This document shows positions 31,519 through 39,798 of a stretch of DNA of 64,000 nucleotides, piece after piece. Made by a program: the position numbers and the translations under genes. The stretch is taken from assembly GCF_004795055.1 (NCBI RefSeq), contig NZ_SSBJ01000026.1:1-64000 (forward strand). The letters run 5' to 3'. Below the pieces are notes generated by a model, which saw only the letters and a list, made by a program, of their open reading frames with translations, searched no databases and was not told the DNA's origin. Position 1 is the stretch's first letter; each line of letters begins with the position of its first letter. This DNA is from Streptomyces sp. A1136. GTDB lineage: Bacteria; Actinomycetota; Actinomycetes; Streptomycetales; Streptomycetaceae.

Positions 31519-31853
31519 CCATCGAGTTGGAAGTGGACGGCGGCTGGCTGACGGTGTGCGACCTGTCGCACCTGACCCCGGGGCGCGGGGTCGCGGCCCT
31601 GCTGCCCGACGGGAGCCAGGCCGCGGTGTTCGTGGACCGCGCGGGTCGCGCGTACGCCATCGGCAACCGGGACCCCTTCACCGGCGCGCAGGTGCTCGCC
31701 CGGGGGCTGGTGGGCGCGGTGACCGGACGTCCCTTCGTGGCCTCTCCGCTGCTCAAGCAGCGGTTCGACCTGGAGTCGGGGCGCTGCCTGGACGACGACG
31801 CGGTGGCGGTCCGGACCTACCCGGTGCGGACCGCCGTGACCTCGCCCGCCTGA
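31515..31853 (+). CDS. nirD: Nitrite reductase small subunit
   Basis: The 112-residue protein has the Rieske-like fold of NirD, seen in VFVDRAGRAYAIGNRDPFTG, SPLLKQRFDLESGRCLDDD and VRTYPVR. The two Cys-x-His cluster ligands of true Rieske proteins are absent, as is normal for NirD. It is the non-catalytic partner of NirB. The GTG start overlaps the nirB stop as GTGA, so translation is coupled. Nineteen bases separate it from the converging VOC gene. Confidence 0.88.
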   Translation: MTIELEVDGGWLTVCDLSHLTPGRGVAALLPDGSQAAVFVDRAGRAYAIGNRDPFTGAQVLARGLVGAVTGRPFVASPLLKQRFDLESGRCLDDDAVAVRTYPVRTAVTSPA

Positions 31854-31872
31854 GGCTGCGACGGCGGCCGGA

Positions 31873-32283
31873 CTACCGGCCCTGGACGGCCGCCGGGTCC
31901 ATCCACATGATCTCCCAGGTGTGGCCGTCCAGGTCCTCGAACGCGCGCCCGTACATGAACCCGTGGTCCTGTGCGGGGCGGGGCTCGGCGCCGCCCGCGC
32001 CGACAGCCGCGTCGACGAGTGCGTCCACCGCGTCGCGGCTCTCGGCGCTCAGACACAGCAGTGCCTCGGTGGTGGTGGAGGTGTCCGCGATGGCCTTGTG
32101 GGTGAAGTCCTTGAAGCGGGCCTCGGTCAGCAGCATCGCGTAGATGGTGTCGCTGATGACCAGGCAGGCGCCGTTCTCGTCGCTGAACTGCGCGTTGCAG
32201 GAGTAGCCGAGCTTGCCCCAGAAGGCCTTGCTCGCCTCCAGGTCCTTGACGGGCAGGTTGACGAAGATCATGGTGGCGGACAT
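31873..32283 (-). CDS. VOC (glyoxalase-fold) family protein
   Basis: The 136-residue product has the paired beta-alpha-beta-beta-beta modules of the VOC superfamily. IFVNLPVKDLEASKAFWGKL opens the first module, YAMLLTEARFKDF the middle, and GFMYGRAFEDLDGHTWEIMW closes the second, with the usual Asp-x-Asp-Gly-His turn and final Glu. The family includes glyoxalases and resistance proteins, and this subtype is often annotated only as extradiol-dioxygenase-like. No substrate can be read from the sequence. ATG 32283 follows AGAGGAA. It lies in the same direction as, and 166 bp after, an ArsR-type regulator. Confidence 0.8.
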   Translation of the reverse strand: MSATMIFVNLPVKDLEASKAFWGKLGYSCNAQFSDENGACLVISDTIYAMLLTEARFKDFTHKAIADTSTTTEALLCLSAESRDAVDALVDAAVGAGGAEPRPAQDHGFMYGRAFEDLDGHTWEIMWMDPAAVQGR

Positions 32284-32449
32284 CCCGGTTCCTCTTCTCT
32301 CGTGGTGGTGCGTACGAGGGGATAGACCGGGCCGCCCCGCGAAACTCATCGCCGCGCGGAGAAGTTTTTCCGCCCCTCCTCCCGGTCCTCCTCCTCGCCG
32401 CACCGCACGACCCTGCGCGGCGGCGCGCGCCGTCGGGACGCCACCGCGC

Positions 32450-33502
32450 TCAGGACGCCACCGCGCCGCCCTTCAACAACGCCGCGCCCAGCGGGGTCAC
32501 GGTGTGCAGGACGGCGTTGCCCCGGCGCAGGGTGGTGACCAGGCCCGCCTCCCGCATCACGCAGGCGTGCTGGCTCGCGGACGCCAGCGACACCCCGGCC
32601 CGGCGGGCGAGTTCGCTGGTGGTGGCTCCGTCGCCGATGGCCCGCAGCACCACCGAGCGGGTGTGCCCGACGAGCTTGCCCAAGGTCCGCTGGCGCTGCT
32701 CCTCCGCCGGGCGGGCCGCCTCCCCCTGGGCCGGGGCCGAGGCGAGCTGCGCCGCCGCCGGGTACACCAGGACCGGTGGCAACTCCGGGTCGTGCAGGGT
32801 GACGGCGGTGCGGCGGCAGAAGAAGGACGGCTGGAGCAGCAGTCCGCGTCCCCGCAGGCGCACGTCCCGGTCCACCGGGTAGTCGCACTCCAGGACCGGC
32901 GCCCGCCACCGCAGCATCGGCGGCAGCGAGGCGAGCAGCTCGTCCGCGCCGCCGTCCAGCAGCGCTCGGCCGCGGGCGGCCCGCTCGGCCTCGATCTGGG
33001 CCTGGATGTGCGTCCAGTAGGGCTCCACGGCCACCCGGTGATACGCGCGTAGCTCCGCGAGCACCCTCGGCATGTGCTTGGCCGCGTCGTCCATGAACTC
33101 GCGCAGCCGGCGCGGGACGAGGGTGTCGCCCCCGCCGCCCGCGCCCGCGGGCATGCCGAACGCCGCGCCGACGCGCGCTCCCGCCCCCAGCAGCGACAGC
33201 TCGCGCCGTACCCGCTCGGGGCGTATGCCGCGCAGCGCGTCGAGGCCGACGTCCCACCCGTACTGCCCCTCGACCGGGGTCAGGAAATCGGGGAAATAGC
33301 CGCGTCCCGGTATCAGCGCGCCGAGGAGCCTTGTTTCACTATTCAACCGGGTACGGGTTTCCGTGCGCCATTCACCGAACAACCGGGCATCTCGCCGATC
33401 CCTTAAACGGTGAAAGCTGAGAATCGTTTCCCACAACGCATCGGGACGTCCCGCCATCCGTACGCGTGCGAGGTCCACTCCCGTGAAATGGATACGAAGC
33501 AC
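32450..33502 (-). CDS. ArsR-type winged-helix regulator with large N-terminal domain
   Basis: The 350-residue protein ends in a winged helix: LVGHTRSVVLRAIGDGATTS, ELARRAGVSLASASQHACVM, REAGLVTTLRRGNAVLHTVT. The ~245-residue N-terminal part begins LRIHFTGVDLARVRMAGRPD and is the DUF5937-like domain often found in such Streptomyces proteins; what it senses is unknown. I place the start at GTG 33502 with GGTGGGGG upstream, giving a product that begins with the conserved LRIHFT. No metal-binding cysteine pair is visible, so it is not a classical metal sensor. Its target could be its own gene or the VOC gene downstream. Confidence 0.8.
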   Translation of the reverse strand: MLRIHFTGVDLARVRMAGRPDALWETILSFHRLRDRRDARLFGEWRTETRTRLNSETRLLGALIPGRGYFPDFLTPVEGQYGWDVGLDALRGIRPERVRRELSLLGAGARVGAAFGMPAGAGGGGDTLVPRRLREFMDDAAKHMPRVLAELRAYHRVAVEPYWTHIQAQIEAERAARGRALLDGGADELLASLPPMLRWRAPVLECDYPVDRDVRLRGRGLLLQPSFFCRRTAVTLHDPELPPVLVYPAAAQLASAPAQGEAARPAEEQRQRTLGKLVGHTRSVVLRAIGDGATTSELARRAGVSLASASQHACVMREAGLVTTLRRGNAVLHTVTPLGAALLKGGAVAS

Positions 33503-33746
33503 CGAACCCCCACCTGTGCAACCGCAATCCCCCCGCCTCTTGAGTATGCACGCCGTCACACGTGGTCACCACGCCCTTTCAGCCACAGTTGAAACCCCTT
33601 TCGGCAGGAGCGTGACAACCGAAATCCTGTACTCCGCCGGGCACACTCCGGTGCGACCGAAACGCTCCGTGAAGGCCGTGGGGGGCTTTGCGGGGCCTGG
33701 CGGTCGGTCGCACAGGGAAGCGCCGACGTGCCCGGCGATAGGCGGC

Positions 33747-33780
33747 AGGCGGTGGACGGGTGGGGATCCGTCCACCGCCT
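33747..33780 (-). terminator. Perfect hairpin between ppdK and the ArsR-type gene
   Basis: A 13-bp perfect stem (33747-33759 with 33768-33780) and 8-base loop lie in the 443-bp gap 33503-33945. No gene is seen in the gap. Confidence 0.6.
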
Positions 33781-33827
33781 GGTGCCGTAAAGGCGACTTG
33801 GTTGAATACGGTCCTTGAACGCAAAGC

Positions 33828-33877
33828 AGGCTGCGCCCGCTTCCGGGGGTCAGGGAAACCGGAAGCAGGCGCAGCCT
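33828..33877 (-). terminator. Terminator of ppdK
   Basis: Two 19-base arms (33827-33845 and 33859-33877) pair with one mismatch. On the minus strand they are followed by GCTTTGCGTT. The hairpin lies 69 bp beyond the ppdK stop. Confidence 0.75.
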
Positions 33878-33945
33878 CAGGAACCGGTGCCGCCCGGCCG
33901 GGTTCGTGCCCGGCCGAGCCGCGCCGGAACCCGGCACGGGGGGGC

Positions 33946-36654
33946 TCAGCGGCTGTCGGAGCCCTTCGACTCGGCGGCCGCGCGGCCGGCCTCCAGGCGC
34001 GCCACCGGAATCCGGAACGGCGAGCAGGAGACGTAGTCGAGGCCGACCTCGTGGAAGAAGTGCACCGACTCGGGGTCGCCGCCGTGCTCGCCGCAGACGC
34101 CGAGCTTGAGGTCGGGGCGGGTCGCCCGGCCGGCCTCGACCGCGCTGCGGACCAGCGAGCCGACGCCGTCCTTGTCGATGGTCTCGAAGGGCGAGACCCC
34201 GAAGATGCCCTTCTCCAGGTAGGCGGTGAAGAAGCTGGCCTCGACGTCGTCGCGGGAGAAGCCCCACACCGTCTGGGTCAGGTCGTTCGTGCCGAAGGAG
34301 AAGAACTGCGCCGCCTCGGCGATCTGACCGGCGGTCAGCGCGGCGCGCGGCAGCTCGATCATCGTGCCGATGCTCAGCTTGAGGCTGGTGCCGGTGGCGG
34401 CCTCGATCTCGGCGATGACCTGGTCGGCCTCCTCGCGGACGATCTCCAGCTCCTGGACGGTGCCGACGAGCGGGATCATGATCTCGGCGCGCGGGTCGCC
34501 CTTGGCGTTCTTGCGCTCGGCCGCGGCCTCGGCGATCGCCCGGACCTGCATGGCGAACAGGCCGGGGATGACCAGACCGAGGCGGACACCGCGCAGACCC
34601 AGCATCGGGTTCTGCTCGTGCAGCTTGTGCACGGCCTGGAGCAGGCGCAGGTCGTTCTCGTTGGCGTCCTTGCGGGACTCGGCGAGGGCGACGCGCACCG
34701 ACAGCTCGGTGATGTCGGGCAGGAACTCGTGCAGCGGCGGGTCCAGGAGACGGACGGTGACGGGCAGCCCGTCCATCGCCTCGAACAGCTCGACGAAGTC
34801 CTTCTTCTGCAACGGGAGCAGGGCACTGAGTGCCCCTTCGCGCTCGTCGTCGGTGTCGGCGAGGATCAGGCGCTCGACCATCTCGCGGCGCTCACCGAGG
34901 AACATGTGCTCGGTGCGGCACAGTCCGATGCCCTGGGCGCCGAAACGGCGGGCGCGCGAGGCGTCCTCGGCGTTGTCGGCGTTGGCGCGCACCCGCAGCC
35001 GGCGGACGCGGTCCGCGTAGGCCATGATCCGGTGCACGGCGGCGACCAGCTCGTCGGCGTCGTCGGCGCCGGCGTGCATGCGGCCCTCGAAGTACTCGAC
35101 CACGGGGGACGGTACGACGGGTACCTCGCCGAGGTAGACCTTGCCGGTGGAGCCGTCGATGGAGACGACGTCGCCCTCTTCGATGACCGTCCCGCCGACC
35201 GTCATGCGGCGGCGCTTGGTGTCGACTTCGAGGTCCTCGGCGCCGCAGACGCAGGTCTTGCCCATGCCGCGGGCGACGACGGCGGCGTGGGAGGTCTTGC
35301 CGCCGCGCGAGGTCAGGATGCCCTCGGCGGCGATCATGCCGTCCAGGTCGTCCGGGTTGGTCTCACGGCGGATCAGGATGACCTTCTCGCCGGAGCGGGA
35401 CCACTTGACGGCCGTGTACGAGTCGAAGACGGCCTTGCCGACCGCCGCGCCCGGGGAGGCGGCGATGCCGCGACCGAGCAGCGTGGTCTTGGCGTCCTCG
35501 TCGAAGCGGGGGAACATCAGCTGCGCGAGCTGGGCGCCGTTGACGCGCTGGAGGGCCTCGGCCTCGTCGATCAGGCCCTGGTCCACGAGCTGCGTCGCGA
35601 TGCGGAAGGCCGCGCCCGCGGTGCGCTTGCCGACGCGGGTCTGGAGCATCCACAGCTGGCCGCGCTCGATGGTGAACTCGATGTCGCAGAGATCCTTGTA
35701 GTGGGTCTCCAGCGTCTCCATGATCGTCATGAGCTGGTCGTAGGAGGCCTTGTCGATGCCCTCCAGATCCGCCAGCGGGACGGTGTTGCGGATGCCGGCC
35801 ACGACGTCCTCGCCCTGCGCGTTCTGCAGGTAGTCGCCGTAGACGCCCTGGTGGCCGGTGGCGGGGTCGCGGGTGAAGGCGACGCCGGTGCCGGAGTCCG
35901 GGCCGAGGTTGCCGAAGACCATGGAGCAGATGTTGACGGCGGTGCCCAGGTCGCCGGGGATGCGCTCCTGGCGGCGGTAGAGCTTGGCGCGGTCGGTGTT
36001 CCAGGAGTTGAACACCGCCTCGACGGCGAGGTCCATCTGCTCGCGGGCGTCCTGCGGGAACTCGCGGCCGGCCTCCTTCGCCACGATCTTCTTGAAGACC
36101 TTGACGAGCTTCTTGAGGTCGGCGGCGTCGAGGTCGGTGTCGACGGTGACCTTCTTGGCGGCCTTGGCCTCGTCGAGCGCGTCCTCGAAGAGCTCGCCCT
36201 CCACGCCCAGCACGGTCTTGCCGAACATCTGGATGAGGCGGCGGTAGGAGTCCCACGCGAAGCGCTCGTCGCCGGCCTGGGTGGCGAGGCCGACCACGGA
36301 CTCGTCGGAGAGGCCGATGTTGAGGACGGTGTCCATCATGCCGGGCATCGAGAACTTGGCGCCGGAACGAACGGAGACCAGCAGCGGGTCGTCCGACTGG
36401 CCGAGCTTCTTGCCCATCTTCGCCTCGAGGGCCGCCAGGTGGGCGCTGACCTCGTCGCGCAGCGCGGACGGGGCCTCACCGCTTTCGAGGTAGACCTTGC
36501 AGGCCTCGGTGGTGATGGTGAAGCCGGGAGGCACCGGGAGACCAAGGTTGGTCATCTCGGCGAGGTTGGCTCCCTTGCCGCCGAGAAGGTCCTTGAGGTC
36601 GCGGTTTCCCTCGGTGAAGTCGTAGACGAACTTCTGATCTTTGTTTTCCGACAC
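33946..36654 (-). CDS. ppdK: Pyruvate, phosphate dikinase
   Basis: The 902-residue protein is full-length. The ATP-grasp N-terminus shows FTEGNRDLKDLLGGKGANLA, FAWDSYRRLIQMFG and GNLGPDSGTGVAFTRDP. The swivelling domain has the phosphohistidine motif GILTSRGGKTSHAAVVARGM. The C-terminal PEP domain has CRTEHMF, FFSFGTNDLTQ and VCGEHGGDP with the catalytic Cys. It interconverts pyruvate, ATP and Pi with PEP, AMP and PPi. GTG 36654 gives the start SENKDQKFVYDF seen in relatives; GAGGA lies 12-16 bp upstream. A perfect dyad 48-78 bp before the start may regulate it. Confidence 0.95.
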   Translation of the reverse strand: MSENKDQKFVYDFTEGNRDLKDLLGGKGANLAEMTNLGLPVPPGFTITTEACKVYLESGEAPSALRDEVSAHLAALEAKMGKKLGQSDDPLLVSVRSGAKFSMPGMMDTVLNIGLSDESVVGLATQAGDERFAWDSYRRLIQMFGKTVLGVEGELFEDALDEAKAAKKVTVDTDLDAADLKKLVKVFKKIVAKEAGREFPQDAREQMDLAVEAVFNSWNTDRAKLYRRQERIPGDLGTAVNICSMVFGNLGPDSGTGVAFTRDPATGHQGVYGDYLQNAQGEDVVAGIRNTVPLADLEGIDKASYDQLMTIMETLETHYKDLCDIEFTIERGQLWMLQTRVGKRTAGAAFRIATQLVDQGLIDEAEALQRVNGAQLAQLMFPRFDEDAKTTLLGRGIAASPGAAVGKAVFDSYTAVKWSRSGEKVILIRRETNPDDLDGMIAAEGILTSRGGKTSHAAVVARGMGKTCVCGAEDLEVDTKRRRMTVGGTVIEEGDVVSIDGSTGKVYLGEVPVVPSPVVEYFEGRMHAGADDADELVAAVHRIMAYADRVRRLRVRANADNAEDASRARRFGAQGIGLCRTEHMFLGERREMVERLILADTDDEREGALSALLPLQKKDFVELFEAMDGLPVTVRLLDPPLHEFLPDITELSVRVALAESRKDANENDLRLLQAVHKLHEQNPMLGLRGVRLGLVIPGLFAMQVRAIAEAAAERKNAKGDPRAEIMIPLVGTVQELEIVREEADQVIAEIEAATGTSLKLSIGTMIELPRAALTAGQIAEAAQFFSFGTNDLTQTVWGFSRDDVEASFFTAYLEKGIFGVSPFETIDKDGVGSLVRSAVEAGRATRPDLKLGVCGEHGGDPESVHFFHEVGLDYVSCSPFRIPVARLEAGRAAAESKGSDSR

Positions 36655-36701
36655 GGGTCTCGACTCCTCGAGGACTCGGGTGGCTGCCCTGACGGCCAGG
36701 A

Positions 36702-36732
36702 ACATACCCAGATCGAAGGCGTCTGGGTATGT
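36702..36732. promoter_or_regulatory. Perfect dyad in the ppdK leader
   Basis: ACATACCCAGA (36702-36712) and its exact reverse complement TCTGGGTATGT (36722-36732) are separated by 9 bp. It could be an operator for a dimeric regulator or an RNA hairpin in the ppdK leader. No T-run follows, and I could not place a clear promoter. The rest of the 376-bp gap 36655-37030 holds only this dyad, the dus terminator and a short GTTCAA-CAC-TTGAAC palindrome (36889-36903). Confidence 0.6.
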
Positions 36733-36906
36733 CCACTTAGGCGTCATACGGCTGTAACCACCCGTGTGCCAGCCAATCGAAAGTAACCGATAAGTAATGC
36801 CGACCGGCCCGCAGCGTTCACATCCCGAAGGGGGAAGTGGCCCCTGAGGCCATCTGCCGCTCGGATGAGCGATCATCGATACATTTGCGTTCAACACTTG
36901 AACACA

Positions 36907-36935
36907 CAAAGGGTGGCACCCAGTGCCACCCTTTG
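36907..36935 (-). terminator. Terminator of the dihydrouridine synthase gene
   Basis: A perfect 13-bp stem (36907-36919 with 36923-36935) closes on three bases. On the minus strand it is followed by TGTGTTCAAG. Confidence 0.75.
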
Positions 36936-37030
36936 GAAGTCATACCCGTGACTTGAGCGCTCATCTGAGCGAAACCTCTCCCATGCGTGGCGTATATCAC
37001 GCTACACCGAGGGCGATTTGTCGGCCGTCG

Positions 37031-38173
37031 TCAGCCTCCGGAAGTGTCCAGCTCGGCGTCTTCGGTCACACCGGCGCAGTCGTACGGATCTTTCAACCAG
37101 CCCTCGGGCAGGACAACTCGGTTGTTTCCGGACGTCCGGCCCCGGGGACCATCGGCACTCTCGGGCCAGGCCTGATCCAGATCGAGCTCGCTCAGATGAG
37201 CGTCCAGTTCGGCCAGGGAAGAGGTCACCGCCAGCTTCTGGCGCATCTCGGACCCCACGGCGAAGCCCTTGAGGTACCAGGCCACGTGCTTACGGAAGTC
37301 GATCACCCCGCGCGCCTCGTCGCCGATCCACTCGCCCAGCAGCTGGGCATGGCGGTGCATGGTGGCCGCGACCTCGCGCAGGGTGGGCTTGTGGAAGTCC
37401 TCGGGGCGCCCCTCGAAGGCCGCGACCAGGTCGTTGAACAGCCACGGCCGCCCCAGGCAACCGCGCCCGACGACCACTCCGTCGCAGCCGGTCTCTCGGA
37501 CCATGCGCAGCGCGTCCTCGGCGCACCAGATGTCGCCGTTGCCGAGCACCGGGATCTCCGGCACGTGCTCCTTCAGGCGCGCGATGGCGTCCCAGTCGGC
37601 GGTGCCGCCGTAGTGCTGGGCCGTGGTGCGCCCGTGCAGGGCGATGGCGGTGACGCCCTCCTCGACCGCGATGCGGCCGGCGTCGAGGTAGGTGAGGTGC
37701 TCGTCGTTGATGCCCTTGCGCATCTTCATGGTGACGGGCAGGTCGCCGGCGCCGGCGACGGCCTCGCGCAGGATCGCCCGCAGCAGGTTCCTCTTGTAGG
37801 GGAGGGCCGAGCCGCCGCCCTTGCGGGTGACCTTGGGGACCGGGCAGCCGAAGTTGAGGTCGATGTGGTCGGCGCGGTCCTCCTCGACGATCATGCGGAC
37901 CGCCTTGCCGACCGTCGCGGGGTCGACCCCGTACAGCTGGATCGAGCGGGGCTTCTCGGTCTCGTCGAAGTGGATCAGCTGCATGGTCTTCTCGTTGCGC
38001 TCGACCAGGGCGCGCGTCGTGATCATCTCGCTGACGAACAGCCCCTTGCCGCCGCTGAACTCGCGGCACAGGGTGCGGAACGGGGCGTTGGTGATACCGG
38101 CCATGGGTGCGAGCACCACCGGGGGCTGCACGGTGTGCGGGCCGATCGCGAGGGGCGGGGGGAGCGTGGTCAT
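37031..38173 (-). CDS. dus: tRNA-dihydrouridine synthase
   Basis: The 380-residue protein has the FMN-binding TIM-barrel of Dus enzymes: VVLAPMAGITNAPFRTLCRE, then SIQLYGVDP, then HIDLNFGCPVPKVTRKGGGS with the catalytic Cys, then VTMKMRKGIND, ALHGRTTAQHYGG, IPVLGNGDIW and VVVGRGCLGRPWLF. It reduces specific uridines in tRNA with NADPH. The C-terminal helical tRNA-binding part includes FRKHVAWYLKGF. ATG 38173 is the first codon before TTLPPPLAIG. The subtype is closest in layout to DusB of Gram-positive bacteria. Confidence 0.9.
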   Translation of the reverse strand: MTTLPPPLAIGPHTVQPPVVLAPMAGITNAPFRTLCREFSGGKGLFVSEMITTRALVERNEKTMQLIHFDETEKPRSIQLYGVDPATVGKAVRMIVEEDRADHIDLNFGCPVPKVTRKGGGSALPYKRNLLRAILREAVAGAGDLPVTMKMRKGINDEHLTYLDAGRIAVEEGVTAIALHGRTTAQHYGGTADWDAIARLKEHVPEIPVLGNGDIWCAEDALRMVRETGCDGVVVGRGCLGRPWLFNDLVAAFEGRPEDFHKPTLREVAATMHRHAQLLGEWIGDEARGVIDFRKHVAWYLKGFAVGSEMRQKLAVTSSLAELDAHLSELDLDQAWPESADGPRGRTSGNNRVVLPEGWLKDPYDCAGVTEDAELDTSGG

Positions 38174-38237
38174 CCCCCCATTGTCGCCCAGCCGGGCCGT
38201 GTCCCGTATTTCATTAGTTAGGCGTACTATCGGAGCC

Positions 38238-39644
38238 ATGCGCACCCTGAGCCCCAGGCGTCGCGGCCTCGTGCTGGCCATCTGCTGCATGAGCCTGCTG
38301 ATAGTCAGCCTGGACACCACCGTCCTGAACGTCGCGCTCCCCTCCATCAGGGAGGACTTGCACGCCTTGGTCTCAGGCATGCAGTGGACGATCGACGCGT
38401 ACACGCTGGTCCTGGCGTCGCTGCTGATGCTGGCGGGGTCCACCGGCGACCGGATCGGGCGCCGCAAGGTGTTCGCCACGGGACTGATCGTCTTCACGGC
38501 CGGTTCCGTACTGTGCTCGTTGGCGCCGAGCCTGGAGTGGCTGATCGTGTTCCGGATGGTCCAGGCCGTGGGCGGCTCGATGCTCAACCCGGTGGCCATG
38601 TCGATCATCACCAACACGTTCACCGAGCCCAAGGAGCGCGCCCGCGCCATCGGCCTGTGGGGCGGGGTCGTCGGCATCTCGATGGCCGCCGGCCCGCTGA
38701 TCGGCGGCGTACTGGTCGACTCGGTCGGCTGGCGGTCCATCTTCTGGGTCAACCTGCCCGTGGGGCTCGCCGCCCTCGTCCTGACCCTGCGCTACATCCC
38801 CGAGTCCCGGGCCGAGCACCCCCGCCGGCCGGACCCGGTCGGCCAGCTGCTGGTCGTGGCCCTGCTGGGGTCGGTGACGTACGGGATCATCGAGGCCCCC
38901 TCGGCCGGGTGGGGTTCCCCGACGGTCCTCGGGTGCGCGGGGCTCGCGGTGGCGGCCCTGGTGGGGCTGCTCGCCTACGAGCCGCGGCGGGACGAGCCGT
39001 TGATCGACCCGAGGTTCTTCCGCAGCGCCCCGTTCAGCGGGGCGACCGTGATCGCGGTGAGCGCCTTCGCCGCCCTCTCGGGGTTCCTGTTCCTGAACAC
39101 CCTCTACCTCCAGGAGGTGCGCGGGCTGGACGCCCTGGAGGCGGGGTTGTACATGCTGCCGATGGCGGCGCCGGCCTTCTTCTGCGCGCCGCTGTCGGGG
39201 CGGCTGGTCGCCGCAGTGGGACCGCGGCTGCCCCTGGTGGTCGCGGGGACCGCGATGGGGGCGAGCGGGCTGCTCTTCGCCGTGTTGTCGGCGGAGGCGT
39301 CGGACCCGTTGATGTTCGCCGGATACGTGCTCTTCGGGATCGGGTTCGGCATGGTCAACGCGCCGATCACCAACACGGCGGTGTCCGGGATGCCGCGCGC
39401 CCAGGCCGGGGTGGCGGCGGCGGTGGCGTCGACCAGCCGGCAGACCGGGGGGACGCTGGGCGTGGCGGTGATCGGCGCGGTGCTGGCGGCCGGACTCTCC
39501 GGCGGGGGCGGATTCGTCGCGGCGGCCCTGCCGGCCTGGTGGATCATCACGTTGTGCGGGGCGCTGGTGTTGGCGGTGGGCGTGGCCACGACCGGCGGCT
39601 GGGCGCTGCGCACGGCGCGGCGAACGGCCCACGCCCTCGGCTAG
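38238..39644 (+). CDS. MFS drug:H+ antiporter, DHA2 (EmrB/QacA) family
   Basis: The 468-residue membrane protein has about 14 hydrophobic helices. The first, with SLLIVSLDTTVLNVALPSI, carries the DHA2 motif LD-x-T-x-x-NVALP; next come motif A GDRIGRRKVFATG and motif C region GLWGGVVGISMAAGPLIGGV. Such proteins export hydrophobic or cationic compounds using protons. The start ATG 38238 lies within 65 bp of the divergent dus gene. No regulator is adjacent on this side. The substrate is unknown; self-resistance or general detoxification are the usual roles. Confidence 0.88.
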   Translation: MRTLSPRRRGLVLAICCMSLLIVSLDTTVLNVALPSIREDLHALVSGMQWTIDAYTLVLASLLMLAGSTGDRIGRRKVFATGLIVFTAGSVLCSLAPSLEWLIVFRMVQAVGGSMLNPVAMSIITNTFTEPKERARAIGLWGGVVGISMAAGPLIGGVLVDSVGWRSIFWVNLPVGLAALVLTLRYIPESRAEHPRRPDPVGQLLVVALLGSVTYGIIEAPSAGWGSPTVLGCAGLAVAALVGLLAYEPRRDEPLIDPRFFRSAPFSGATVIAVSAFAALSGFLFLNTLYLQEVRGLDALEAGLYMLPMAAPAFFCAPLSGRLVAAVGPRLPLVVAGTAMGASGLLFAVLSAEASDPLMFAGYVLFGIGFGMVNAPITNTAVSGMPRAQAGVAAAVASTSRQTGGTLGVAVIGAVLAAGLSGGGGFVAAALPAWWIITLCGALVLAVGVATTGGWALRTARRTAHALG

Positions 39645-39670
39645 GCCATCCCGCTCGGACCGCCCCGGCC

Positions 39671-39710
39671 CACGACACCCCGGCACGACATCCCAGGCAC
39701 GACACCCCGG
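39671..39710. repeat. Triplicated 13/14-bp repeat after the MFS gene
   Basis: CACGACACCCCGG at 39671-39683 and 39698-39710 flank a variant copy with two changes and one extra base (39684-39697). The last copy runs into the terminator stem. Confidence 0.75.
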
Positions 39711-39740
39711 CACGCGCCCCGCTGCCGGGGTGCGCGCTTT
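39710..39740 (+). terminator. Terminator of the DHA2 transporter gene
   Basis: A 12-bp stem with one mismatch and one G-T pair (39710-39721 with 39726-39737) closes on CTGC and is followed by TTT. Confidence 0.65.
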
Positions 39741-39747
39741 CCAGTCC

Positions 39748-39783
39748 TGACGAGTGACAGATATTGAAATCTGTCACTCGTCA
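39748..39783. promoter_or_regulatory. Perfect 15-bp-arm operator before the AKR-TetR pair
   Basis: TGACGAGTGACAGAT (39748-39762), spacer ATTGAA, then the exact reverse complement (39769-39783). Length and symmetry fit a TetR-family operator, and a TetR gene follows in the same transcription unit. It covers the proposed -35 box and most of the spacer, so binding would repress. Confidence 0.8.
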
Positions 39784-39792
39784 TGCCATTCT
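39764..39792 (+). promoter_or_regulatory. Promoter of the aldo/keto reductase gene, probably leaderless
   Basis: TTGAAA (39764-39769), 17 bp, CATTCT (39787-39792). A start 7 bp downstream would be the A of ATG 39799. No ribosome binding site precedes the ATG, which agrees with a leaderless message. Confidence 0.5.
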
Positions 39793-39798
39793 CGTTGC

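Noticed and set aside
33760..36786. A 1,008-codon plus-strand frame opposite ppdK
   Set aside because: It is the antisense shadow of ppdK codon bias (repeated Val/Leu/Gly/Asp/His pattern), without domains or a ribosome site.
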